From assembly GCA_016617785.1 (NCBI GenBank), contig JADILM010000001.1, positions 2,232,001-2,296,000 of the forward strand: a DNA stretch of 64,000 bases. The letters are read 5' to 3'. Position 1 is the first letter of the stretch; each line of letters begins with the position of its first letter. The DNA comes from Sporobolomyces roseus (lineage: Eukaryota; Basidiomycota; Microbotryomycetes; Sporidiobolales; Sporidiobolaceae). Below the pieces are notes generated by a model that saw only the letters and a program-made list of their open reading frames with translations, was not told the origin of the DNA and did no database searches. Shown one piece after another: positions 44,593-54,849 of this stretch. A program made the translations under genes and the position numbers.

Positions 44593-45954
44593 ATGCGTAC
44601 CTCCTCCCTTCTTTTCGCCGTCGCCTCAACTGCGACTCTCGCCGCCGCTCAATCATACGATTACGGAAGTATCGAAAGGAACCCTCTCACTGCTCAAGCA
44701 CCCGTAAGCCGATCTTTTAATCGAGTTGGAATGATTCCTCTCAAGCTAAGGAATGTGTCTCCAAACTTTAGTCCTGTGCTACGAGTTGTTTCGCCATCAA
44801 AGTTCAACAGGGTGACGCCCTCGTCGGTCGTCAAACTAACGTAGCAGATAAGTCTCCTCATTTGTCGCTTTCGCAAATGGATCGTCGTCGCTTACCTTTT
44901 CTTTCGCTGAATTACGCTACTGCCAGAGCACTGAATGGACGCAAGCCAATGTCAACTGTTTCTGTTAGTCCTTTCCATCTACGTACCCCAGAGAAAACGC
45001 TCTCGGAGTAAAGGAAGCAGAAGCGAAGGAACTGACTTTTCTCGTTCATTGTAAAACAGACGACAACTGTGCTCCCAGTGACGTCCCAACCGCTGTCCTC
45101 GTCCTTCAGACTCTCTGCGCTGATCTAGGAGTCGCAGTCCGTGAGTTACTTGCACTCGAGCGGCGCCGTGGGACGATCAATCGAAACTGATTTCGTCTTG
45201 TGTTTGACAGCTATCTCCGCCGTTACGGGACCTGCGACCACTGTCTCCCTTCCTCCTGTCACTCTCAATTCTGGAGCCAGTTCAGCTGCTTCCGGTAGCG
45301 CTACTGCGATCACTTCAGGCGCTATGTCCGAATCCACCGGATTGATCACGACTACCGATGCGACTGGTGGAGTTGTCGGTAAGTTCGCGTTGACGTCTCA
45401 TTGTCGCTCTTCAACGCTCAACGCTGACTTTGATCTCGAACAGTCGGACCTGGAGGAGGAATTCGAACTTCTATCGATTTGAACTCTGCTTCTACTCTCC
45501 CCATCGGAGGAGCTTCTTCCACCGTCTCGGGAGCACTCGGAAGCGCTAGTTCAGGCGTCTCCGGTGCTCTCGGTACCGCTAGCTCAGCTCTCTCTGGCGT
45601 GAGATACCTCTCCTTTCTTTACCCGAAATCTTTCGCGTTTCCTGAACCTTCTTGTTTCAATAGGCTGCCTCATCAGCAACTGGAGCAGTAGGAGGCGCGG
45701 CGTCATCCGCTACCAGTGCCATCGGTGGCGCTGCGTCCTCAGTCCAGAACGGAGCTTCATCCATCCTTTCAGCTGCTTCAGGAGGACTTCAATCCGCTGT
45801 CCCCTCGAACCCTGTCTCCGTGAGTCTCTCTTACTCGTTCCCTTCTTGATTTAGAGATATGCTGACGACCTCGACGCTCTCGTAGGCTGCTGGCAACACC
45901 GCTGTACCTGTCGCCTTCACCCTCGGTGGACTTTTCCTCGCGATCTTCGCTTAA
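44593..45954 (+). CDS. Six-cysteine, Ser/Ala-rich, probably GPI-anchored surface protein 1
   Basis: Predicted cell-wall or membrane-anchored glycoprotein. Signal peptide MRTSSLLFAVASTATLAAAQ. The cysteine module follows: SCATSCFAIKVQQGDALVG, then GYCQSTEW, then ANVNCFYDNCAPSD, then LVLQTLCADLGVAV, six cysteines in all. It resembles CFEM-like modules but has fewer cysteines than the eight of CFEM. The rest is a long Ser/Ala/Gly-rich stalk with repeats such as GALGSASSGVSGALGTASS. The C-terminus is hydrophobic (VAFTLGGLFLAIFA) and fits a GPI signal. Stop at 45952-45954. To include GYCQ one intron must have AT-AC ends (44848-44915). A tandem paralogue follows 480 bp downstream with the same plan. 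Confidence 0.82.
44848..44915 (+). other. Probable AT-AC intron
   Basis: In surface protein gene 1 the exon ends GTAGCAG and is followed by ATAAGTCTCC. The next exon starts after CTGAATTAC with GCTACTGCCAG. Removing the 68 bases between, with AT...AC ends, keeps frame and gives VAGYCQST, matching LNGYCQSS of the neighbouring paralogue at the same place. A GT-AG alternative (GTAGCA at 44841 to GCCAG at 44925) also keeps frame but deletes the conserved GYCQ and its cysteine. Confidence 0.65.
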
Positions 45955-46432
45955 AGCGTTTTCCTACCCTTACCACCCTTCCTTCCGTCCCCTTCTTTCA
46001 CGCCTCTTACTCTCCACACCATCTCACCCATAAAGAGGTCTTGTCGCAGCCGCTCTGCCGACGACCCCAGTCTACCCTTAATGCACCCATCAATGTTATC
46101 AACCTCCAACCTTTTGTATCTAGCTCAAACCGTACTGTAAACAATTTATACTGCAACTTATCTAATCGTTCAGAATATGTCGTTCCGAACCTTGCTGTCG
46201 CTCTTTCATTCGTTGACGTTGCGAGGGGTAAATCATCGCCTTGCGAACCTGGAGAGGGTCTTTTCGCACCATGGGGTCCCGTTTTGACATCACTACTGTA
46301 CTTTGGTTTTCGTCACTCGAGATCTGTGCGAAGATGGGCTGCGATCGGGATGCGAAAGTTGCGAAATTGTTGCGGGAAACTTCTCCCTTTCTTTCTCCTT
46401 CAAACTCCTTCCTCACTTTTACAGCTACAAAC
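45955..46432. other. Spacer between the two surface-protein genes
   Basis: 3' UTR of the first gene and promoter of the second. Contains two GTTGCGAAA/GTTGCGGGAAA-like words near 46358-46380, close to the second gene's leader. No coding feature. Confidence 0.4.
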
Positions 46433-47860
46433 ATGCTTGCTGCCACTCTACTCGCTGTTATCTCTTCTCTCACCCTCGCCACGGCTCAATCTCTAGCTTC
46501 AAATGCTCCTGTCCGTCTCTTTATTTTTCATCATTCAATATCGCGTTTACTGACTCTCTGATTCGCTCTACAGGGCTGTGCTACTAGGTGTTTCACTGTA
46601 AAGATCACTGAAGCCGATACTCTCGCTCCTGGGGCTAGTACTTTGAATGGTAAGTTCCAAATTCGAATCCTCATCTTCAGAACTCCCTCAGCTCTCGAGG
46701 CGAACATGGAGGGTGGAACTTAGATTAAGGGAGGGCTATAGCTATGTACAAAGACAACGCTGCGCTTCTACGAGTTGCTGGGAGTTCGATCGAGATCGTT
46801 CAACAGTTTACCCCTTTCAAGAGCTGACCATACATTCCTAATCTCACTACAGGGTACTGTCAGGTGAGCATCACACTCTCATTCCCTAATACTCTCAAGC
46901 TGGATAATCTCTTGAGCGAGAGAAAAGGGGTTGTTTCTCTCTTCACATCGCTGACACCCACTTTTTCGCGAATTACATAGTCTAGTCGATTCGTTTCCGC
47001 TTACTACACCTGCCTCTGTGAGTACTCTAGCCTCTATCTATCATCGCGTGAATCAGTGCTGACTTGCTCACGGGGATCGATAGACGACAACTGCGCTTCG
47101 AGTGACATTCCTCTCTCCGCTCAACTACTCCAACAAGTTTGCGCTGATCAAGGAGCTGCCGTCGGTGAGTCGCTCGTCCCTTTGATCTCTGACAGTCAAA
47201 GGTTTCTCAACTCCTTGTTCTTCCCCTCGAGTAGTGACCACTGGTATCGTCGGACCTGCCTCAACTGGAATCTCCCTCTCATCGATCCCCATCTCGTCTG
47301 CCGCTAGTTCCGCTGCCGGATCTGCCTCGACTGGTCTCTCCTCGATCAGCTCATCCGCAAGTTCAGGACTTTCGTCGGTTTCAAGCGGAGTCTCGCAGAC
47401 TGCTTCCTCTATTTCATCTGGAGCATCTTCAGTTGCGTCAGGAGCCTCCTCAGTTGCCTCAGGAGCCTCCTCAACTGCCAGTTCTGTCCTTTCCGGAGCC
47501 TCGCAAAGCGCAACCTCTGTTCTTTCCTCTGTGAGCACTCATTCTCTCGATTCCGGTTGAGAAATTGAGGACTAATCGATTCCTGTCCTCTATAGGCTGC
47601 AAGTGAAGCTTCATCGGCTACCTCTGCCGCTGGAGGAATTCTCTCCTCTGTTCAGAACGGAGCCTCGTCGGTTCTTTCAGTAGCCAGTGGAGGAGTTCAA
47701 TCTGCTGTACCTTCATCTCCCGCTTCTGTACGTTTTCAATTGCTTTCTAATCGACTCTCTACGGTCACCAACTCAGGTTTTGCTTTGATAGGGTGCTGGA
47801 AACCTCGTCGCTCCTTTAGCTCTCGGCGCCACCGGACTCTTCTTCGCCATCTTCGCCTAA
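46433..47860 (+). CDS. Six-cysteine, Ser/Ala-rich, probably GPI-anchored surface protein 2
   Basis: Tandem paralogue of the preceding gene. Signal peptide MLAATLLAVISSLTLATAQ. The cysteine module reads GCATRCFTVKITEADTLAPG, then after introns GYCQ, SSRFVSAYYTCLYDNCASSD and AQLLQQVCADQGAAV, again six cysteines. GYC and Q come from an 11-nt exon at 46853-46863 flanked by TACAG and GTGAGC. The stalk is Ser/Ala/Gly-rich with the repeated unit SGASSVA, and the C-terminus APLALGATGLFFAIFA looks like a GPI signal. Stop at 47858-47860. Exon plan and cysteine spacing match gene 1, so the pair arose by tandem duplication. Possible roles include wall structure or host or surface contact; none can be shown here. 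Confidence 0.82.
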
Positions 47861-48425
47861 TCTTTCGATACCAGATTTCCAAATTCTACGTTCTACCTTT
47901 CTCCCCTTCGTCGGAATTCCCCAATCCTTCTGTTTATACCTCGTACAAATTCTCTCCTAATCTTATCATCCCTCTCGATTTCGACTCTCATCTTTTTGTC
48001 TTTCACTTTAAACCCTATTATTACTTTGATGTCTACGTTACATACGACTCAGTTCTATTACTCTACATCATGCCGTATCCCCTCGACGTCCATTGATTGA
48101 CAGGGAGATCGATGATGGTTTCTCTTTAGGAGGTTGCAACCTAATTGCAGTTGTTCTCCTTCTCCTAAGTCGCCCGTCACTCTTCAGCGAGAGGAGCAGA
48201 TCAATAGACTTTGACTTGTGCTTCATCCGTCTTGACTGAGATCGATCGTTGTGACCCTCGAGTAGGACAACGTCGAAACTTCCCTCTAGCGATGTCGACG
48301 AATGGGTCAAAGCCAGAGAAGCGACGATCGCGTATTGCGAAACGAACAAGCGTAGTAATACAAAAGCAACAATGAAAAGGGTACTACTTCAGGAAGGGAA
48401 AAGAGACAGACAACGATCCAAGCGA
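47861..48425. other. Convergent intergenic, AT-rich
   Basis: 3' flanks of surface protein gene 2 (+) and the SDR gene (-). The first half is AT-rich and pyrimidine-rich. No gene recognised. Confidence 0.45.
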
Positions 48426-49705
48426 TCACGCTTTGGTGAAGGGTCCCAATCCGTCAGATCCAGCTACTTTCTCAATGATCTTGATACTTTGGTTCCAGAA
48501 ATTCTCGATCATCTACCAGAGACGAGGGAGGGGCGTCAGTAAGCCGGTCGAAGAAAATTTGAGAGAGGAAGACAAGTTTGAGCTCACCTCTTGATCCTTC
48601 GCTTCGTTCGTTTCTTTACCGTCTTGATCAGGGTTCGAGAAGTAGGTACCATTCTCATACTTCTCACTGCGTGCTTCAGGAGCGAGTCCAGCCCAGAGTG
48701 CTGAGAGAGCGCCATCGTCCGGAGCGCGCATGGTAGGTCTGATGACAGTCTCCATGACTGCTCCTGCTGTTTCCCCGTAAGCATCCTTGTACTGCCTCGT
48801 TTGACCAGTTGCAACGGCACCTGGGTGTGTCGCGAAAGCAACGACTTTCGACGAACCAAGGTAGAGTTGGACAAGGCGACGGATGAGAAGAATGTCGGCA
48901 AGTTTTGATCGAGCGTAAAGGTTCGAGGGTCCGATGTCCTTCTTGAATTCCTCCTCTGTAGCGAACTTGTCTCCTCCCCAGTTCTCACCTGGTCCTCCGA
49001 AGGTAGCGCGGTGAAGCTCACTTGACATCGAGATGATGCGAACATCGGTGTCGGGAAGTTTCGAAGTCTTCTGGAGGAGAGGGAGGAGGTGGGAGATGAG
49101 TACGATCTGAGAAATCGAGTTGGCCGTGAGATGGGAACTGTCGGAACCAAAAGAGCTAAGTAAAGCGAAAAGCGAAAGATTGAAAAGATTTCGCAAACTC
49201 ACTCGTAACCATCCTTGGTCATTTCGAAAGCGTTGACTCCGAGTCCAGCAATCAGGAACAACCCATCGAGCCTCTCCTCCTTTGCAAGCTCTTTGCCCAA
49301 TTCGCTGACAGCCTTCAAGTCCTTTAGCTCGCACAATTTACCCTCTACCTCTCCAGATTGTTCTCCTCCATCAGCCGAATTGTCCTTCTGCGATCCGAAT
49401 CCCGTCGAGTACGACTCTGTAGCGTACTTGAGGTCTCCCGTTTTGATGTAGGAGAGTGCGCCGTCAATGTGTTGTTGCTGTCCTCCGATGATGATAACTC
49501 GAGCGCCATGCGAGTAGAGAGTACGACTAATCGAGAGTCCGATACCTACACGTTCATTCCTAGGTCAGTATCCGAATGCAAAGATGAGGGATTGGAGTTC
49601 AGACTCACCGTTTGATCCACCAGTAACGATAAAAGTCTTTCCAACTTGCGCAGGAACTTGAGATTGAGAGTAACCGTAGCCGAACATGTTCTTGAGTGTG
49701 TCCAT
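48426..49705 (-). CDS. Short-chain dehydrogenase/reductase
   Basis: NAD(P)-dependent oxidoreductase of the SDR superfamily. The start at 49705 gives MDTLKNMFGYGYSQSQ, then KTFIVTGGSNG joined across an intron to IGLSISRTLYSHGARV, the Rossmann TGxxxGxG loop. Later come LDGLFLIAGLGVNAF (the NAG-like strand), VRIISMSSELHR with the catalytic Ser region, and NLYARSKLADILLIRRL, carrying the Y-x-x-x-K pair. FATHPGAVATGQTRQYKD follows. The C-terminus ends GPFTKA with the stop at 48426-48428. Layout resembles retinol-dehydrogenase or WWOX-like extended SDRs. An insertion rich in Glu, Gly and Ser sits between the second and third strands. The substrate is unknown. Confidence 0.88.
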
Positions 49706-49980
49706 TGCCGTTTGAGTTGAAGTGAAAGGAGAAGGAAGAAAGGAAGAGGCGAAAGTGGGGCGTTAAAAGAAGTTTTTGGAAGGGAACGACGTCAAACTGT
49801 CGAAAGAGCTTGAAATCGCGAAACTACGTCGCAAACCGCGAACTTCGTTCTCGCCTGCCACCAGACGAAACCAAGGATACTACGTCGAGCCGGGACGAAA
49901 TGGAATCAGGCTTTCTCTCCAGCGGAATCCGAAAGTCTATTCGGCTGACCTTCTCGTTCCAAAGAATAGCTAGCTAACTT

Positions 49981-52353
49981 CTACACATCCCGACACAGAC
50001 AGTTCTTCATGAACCCGACTGTTTCACCCAAACATGCTTCTGATATCATTTTTGGATCAGCACAGTCGAAAATCGTTGGCCAACTTCGTTCGACGGTATG
50101 TCCAAAGGTAGGATTCGAAGGTCCTCCTGATCCATCAGGACCCCAAAGCTGTCGACGAAAAGGAGATAGTCAAAACCTGACGAACGGAATGAAGGGAGAG
50201 AAGCGGGGGAGAGGGCAAAGGTGAAGGAAAGCAGAGGACGGAATCATTTCGTTCGTAATTGGACTCACATTATGTAACCAATGACCCTCTGGAGCTTCAA
50301 TCATCTCATCCAATTCCCTATACGACTCATAACGATTCTCGAGTATCCTCCTCCTCGAAACCACAAACTGACCACTCCAAGCAATGATCATTCCCTCGGG
50401 CGGACAAATCTTTCCCCTAAACATATTGTAAACAGTCTTGAGCATGGGGAAATCACCATGACCTGTATTTGCTCCACAGGGTGAATGGTTGAGAGGTCCA
50501 AAGGAGGCGTACCCGACGACGGAGGGAATCATCCAGAGTCGAGGTTTCGAGATTGGGGTCCATGCGAGATGGTGTTGAAGGAAGAAAGTGTGATCGGCTA
50601 GACCGAAACGAGCAGATGAAGCAGTGGAGACAGAAGAGTGAGATGATGCGGGGGATATAGATGCGAGGGTATCGTTGTAGTTTCGCAGGATATGCTTTTT
50701 CAATCACGAACGAGATCAGCTTCCGAAGAACTTACTAGCAGAGAGAGGAAGTCGTGACTCACTTGTAAATAAGTAGCTCCTTCCCTTCCGACATTCTCCA
50801 ACTTGATCACTTGATCCCAACTCTTCAACCCGAGCGCATTCCGCAACGACGTTTCATCTCTATCTCCCTTATTGTACAATATCACCCTCGAGTTGCGCTC
50901 ACTGACAAAAGTAACTCTCCTGACATAGTCGAGGTTCGATCTGGTATTTGGTAAATCCTCGTTGTAGTAAGCGATGACTAGATCGACGGTTCGCGAGGGA
51001 AGAGAGGGGATTGCTGGAGGGCAGGAAAGTGGGCGGAGGGAGGATGGAAGTTGAGAGCATGCGAGGGAGAAAGGAGAATGAGTTGTGGAATGAAGAAGCG
51101 AGGTGAGGAGGAACAGGAGGAAGGGAAGGAGAGAGAGATAGACGAGCGGTGAAGAGGAGGGGGAAGGTCGATTTGATTGATCGGAATCTACTGTTGTTTC
51201 CCGTTCATCCAGCTCCGACTCACCCTTCCGTAGGAGATACCATGTCACTCCTGCTCCACCGAGATACACTACGAATAATTGAAGCTGATTCCCTCGTAAT
51301 CCCGAGAACCCTGTCATGACGGCAGTCGAGAGAAGGCAAAGAGCGTTGCGAGGGATGAGATGTGTAGTTGGTCGAAGAGGAGAGTCGAATATAGAGAGGG
51401 AGTAGAGGAAAGTGATCGTGAAGAGGGCGAAGAGGAGAACCGTCGTAAATGCGAGGAGATAGGATACTGGGCTGAATGTAGGAGCGAAGGTTTGATCTGG
51501 GAAAAAGATGGCTATCGGAAGGAGAAGGGCCGACAGTAACGTTGAAGCCTATTCAGAACCAAAGTCAGTAACATTGCGAAAAAAGAGGCTGAGGGAGCAA
51601 ACGCACGATTGCACTATCCCACATCCACTTTGTTCGACGTTCTTCGTCCCCATCCGTCATTCCTATCTTCATCAATGCTATGAATGCCGCTTCGAGAGGA
51701 ACCCTCAGTACCGAGAAGACTAATCCCGCTTTCGAACTTCCTCCTCTTCCCAACAGTGTCAACCCAACGAATGATGCCATTCCCACCACAACGTACTCCA
51801 TCCTACGATCTCTCAAGTCCGACGTTGTCACCGAGAATTTGCTGGCTATCGTAGGGTACATCAGGACGAGTAAAGGTAGAATGAAAATCTACGTTTTCGC
51901 AAGGAAGTCTGATCAAATAAAAGCCACTCTCGGTAAAGCGAGAGACAGACATACATCAATCGCAAAGCATTCCCCTTGATCCGTCCATCTCAAACTCCAC
52001 ACTCTCAATGCCAGACTCCCAATCAAGGTCCCAGCAGTCGCCCAACCTAATTTCTTCTCGTCTCTCCCGCTCAATAACCCTTTCACAGTTTCTCCCAAAC
52101 CATCTGAATAACTCGTAGCTATCCCTTTCCGTCTCTTGATGCAGTACAAGATGCAAACGAATGCTATTGAACTCGAGAATGGGAATGAGAGTACGGTGAT
52201 CCTAGATTGCTGTGAGAGTCGAGCGAGTTGATCTGAGGCTAGTGAGGAGGTAAGGATTAGTAAGGAGTAGGTGTAGAGTTGTCTGGAACGGGTTGGTCGA
52301 GGTGAAGGAGATTCCGGAGATGTTGAGCGAGAGAGGGGGAAACAGTCTCCCAT
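49981..52353 (-). CDS. Multi-pass membrane protein with C-terminal DUF3431 domain
   Basis: The start at 52353 gives MGDCFPLSRSTSPESPSP, followed by several hydrophobic segments, for example YSLLILTSSLASDQL, YVVVGMASFVGLTLLG, LLALLFALFTITFLY-type helices around 51400-51500, and LFVVYLGGAGVTWYLL. After a loop and a further hydrophobic stretch comes a DUF3431-type domain, often compared with glycosyltransferases: TVDLVIAYYNEDLPN, RVILYNKGDRDE, KLENVGREGATYLQHILRNY, HTFFLQHHLAW, FVVSRRRILENRYESYREL. The last exon, after a GTGAGT...GACAG intron, gives LWGPDGSGGPSNPTFGHTVE, then RSWPTIFDCADP, ending CLCRDV at 49981. No catalytic activity is established for the family to my knowledge. The membrane portion fused in front is notable. 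Confidence 0.8.
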
Positions 52354-52650
52354 CTTTGCGGGTAGGGCCTGATCTGCGAGTTTGAGGCGCTCTACACTGA
52401 TTAAATCGTGTTTGTGTAAAACGCAAAGTGAAAGTGGTAGAAGCGAGAGAAGTTTTCGCAAGAGCTAGTTTTCGGTTCTCTCATCGGATCCATCAAACTC
52501 GCTAGCAACGACGATACACAATGGAGATTACTTGAGCTGCATTGGAAACGAGTTGAACTGAACTGAATGAAATTGAATAAACTAAGTATGAAAATGTTCT
52601 CCTCTTTTTTACTTCTTCGCTATGTACAGTACACTACTCCCTCTCCTCCG
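52354..52650. other. Short intergenic
   Basis: Promoter and leader of the DUF3431 gene and 3' UTR of carboxypeptidase paralogue 2, both on the minus strand. Nothing else seen. Confidence 0.4.
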
Positions 52651-54840
52651 TTACTCTGCCACCCACCCTTCAGTGTTCTTGATGAGTTTGTAAAAGAACT
52701 TGATCGAACTCAAATGAGCATCCACGTGAATCCTAAACACCAACAAACTCTCTTTCGTCAGTCGCGAAACCCTCTTTCGACAATAAGAGAGAGTGTGAAC
52801 TCACCTCTCGTCGACGGTATGGAAGTTCTTAATGAGTGATAAAGGAGCAGGTACGAAACGATATATATTCTTCGTCAAGTTCCAAGACCATTTCGTATCC
52901 GTATTAGCTGAATCATACAAAAGTCTCTATCAGATCTCGTTACGCCGATCTAGAGAGTAGGAAAAGACTCACCAATCATAGCAGATGGAGCAACGATCGA
53001 ACCATTGAAAACATGCCTCGCCGTACCACTCATCAATTCCCAAACTTCTCCTTCAGTAGGCGTTAAAGGTGCAGGTTCAATCTCGGATCCTTCTACCACA
53101 CTCAAGCGTACGTGGTTGGCAGGTGGGGCGGTGAGGTCTGAGTTGGTAGAGTAGGCGGAATAGGTCAAGTTCAGGGAAGAGGCGATGGGAGAGAGGATCG
53201 AGGAGATTCGGCTGAGAGTTTCGTTGACGGAGGATAAGAAATCGATTCGGTAATTGATCGTTGCGGTCGAGTATTCAGGTAGAGCGTTACTGAAACTCAC
53301 TCAGAAGAGTCAGTATCGTGAACTAGAAGAGAAGAATGGAAGAGTATCCTCACACTTTGACCCCTCCATTAACTAAATCGATCGCTTGACTCGTACTCAA
53401 GAAACTCCTCAACACTGGACTACTCTCTGCCAATTCCTCACCCAACTTGTTCCACTCCCTCTCATCCCTGACTCGCTTCTTGAGTGAATGATCCATCTCT
53501 CCGAAATCCGCCGCACAATTCAAATAACTCAACATAGGATTCCCTTCCCTGAACCTCACCTCATCCGGATGATCCTCCAATCCAACCAACAACCTCGCCA
53601 AGATCCCAATTCCCGTATGTCTCCCCAAAGGTACCGATGAATGACCACCCTGAGTGAAAACTTCAAGTTTCAAATTGACGGCCCCCTTTTCTCCTAATCC
53701 GAATCGAATGAAAGATTGACCATATTCTTCGTCGACTCCAGTGAACCCTTCATCGAGGATTAAAGAGATCCCATCTTTCCCATAACGAGATTCTAATTTT
53801 CGAGCGAGGTAAGCGGCAGATCGGGATCCTCCAATTTCTTCATCGAATCCACTAGAGAGAATAATCGTTCGTTCGGGAGTATAATCCTCCTCCTCCAGAA
53901 GTTTATCAAAGGTAGAAAAGATTCCAATCAAAGTGTTCTTACCTGTTTGCCCCCAACTCGGATCAAAAATCAGTTTTCTCATTTCCTGAAGAGAGAGAGA
54001 GAACTGACAATCTGCTACTCCTCTACCCCAAATCCAATTATCTTTATCGATCGTAGCAGAGAAAGGTGGATAAGTCCATTGATCAACGGTAGATTCTGGT
54101 ACGGGTACCGTATCCTGATCTAATCCCATCTCACATCACTCTCTTCAGCTCCTCGTCACACTCAGGATAAGGGAGTTATAACGTACGAGCCATCAATACG
54201 ATCGGTTTCAACCCTTGATTCTTACCTTTCCAAGTAATCAACAATCCATACTCCCTCACTCTCTCAACCTCCAACCTCTCATAAACCTTCGGAAATGTCT
54301 TTTCGAGGTACTCGTGCAAGTCCTTCATGACTTTGAATCGAGGTTCCTCTGAAGGAGTATGTTTCATATCATCGAAAGATTCGGTTCGCTACTTGCAACA
54401 AGCATCAGCCGATGTTTATACAGAGGAGAGAGAGTGAGGGAGAAAATAGTACGATTTTAACTGCACCTCTCAAACGTTGAATCGCTTTCTCTACGTATGT
54501 TTGATCATTTGAAGGATCCCAATTACCTCCTTTATCGAGAGGGTCTACTTGTTTCGGACAAGCTGCTTTTGAACGATGAGGGGAAAGTGGAGATTCGAAT
54601 CGAGAGTTCCTTTGGGAATGACAGGAGTGGAGGGAGGGCAGAGAGAGGGTAGGGAGGGATTGTGGGAATGAGAGGTAGAATGCAAAGGGGAGGAGAAGGA
54701 GGAAGGGGAGGAGTCGGAGAGATGAGGATTTAGATGGAGGGGAAGAGGAAGAAGAGGATGGGAGAGGGAGACCCACTAGATATAGATAGAGAGGGGGTCA
54801 GTATAGATCAGAGTGTAGTAATGAATGGGATTAGCTCACT
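52651..54840 (-). CDS. M20 Gly-Xaa carboxypeptidase (carboxypeptidase S-like), paralogue 2
   Basis: Second member of the family in this window, same plan as the gene at 30222. A Ser-rich start is followed by a signal anchor, LRLLPFLLLLPFAFYLSFP. Motifs: VLMA joined over an intron to HQDTVPVPEST, WGRGVADCKNTLIG (using a GTCAGT donor inside the DC codons), SSGFDEEIGGSRSAAYLARK, TQGGHSSVPLGRHTGIGILA and NYRIDFLSSVNETLSR. The C-terminus HAHLSSIKFFYKLIKNTEGW-like region ends VAE at 52651-52653. The frame has no ATG before the anchor. Joining the A at 54840 to TG at 54774-54775 across a GTGAGC...TCTAG intron creates the start MGLPLPSSS. The first exon is then leader only. The gene is divergent from, and nearly touches, the Trs65-like gene. 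Confidence 0.87.
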
Positions 54841-54849
54841 CGTTCGTTG

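Noticed and set aside
44841..44925. GT-AG version of the intron in surface protein gene 1
   Set aside because: It keeps the frame but deletes GYCQ and one cysteine that the tandem paralogue conserves, and its donor GTAGCA is weak. Kept only as the alternative to the AT-AC intron.
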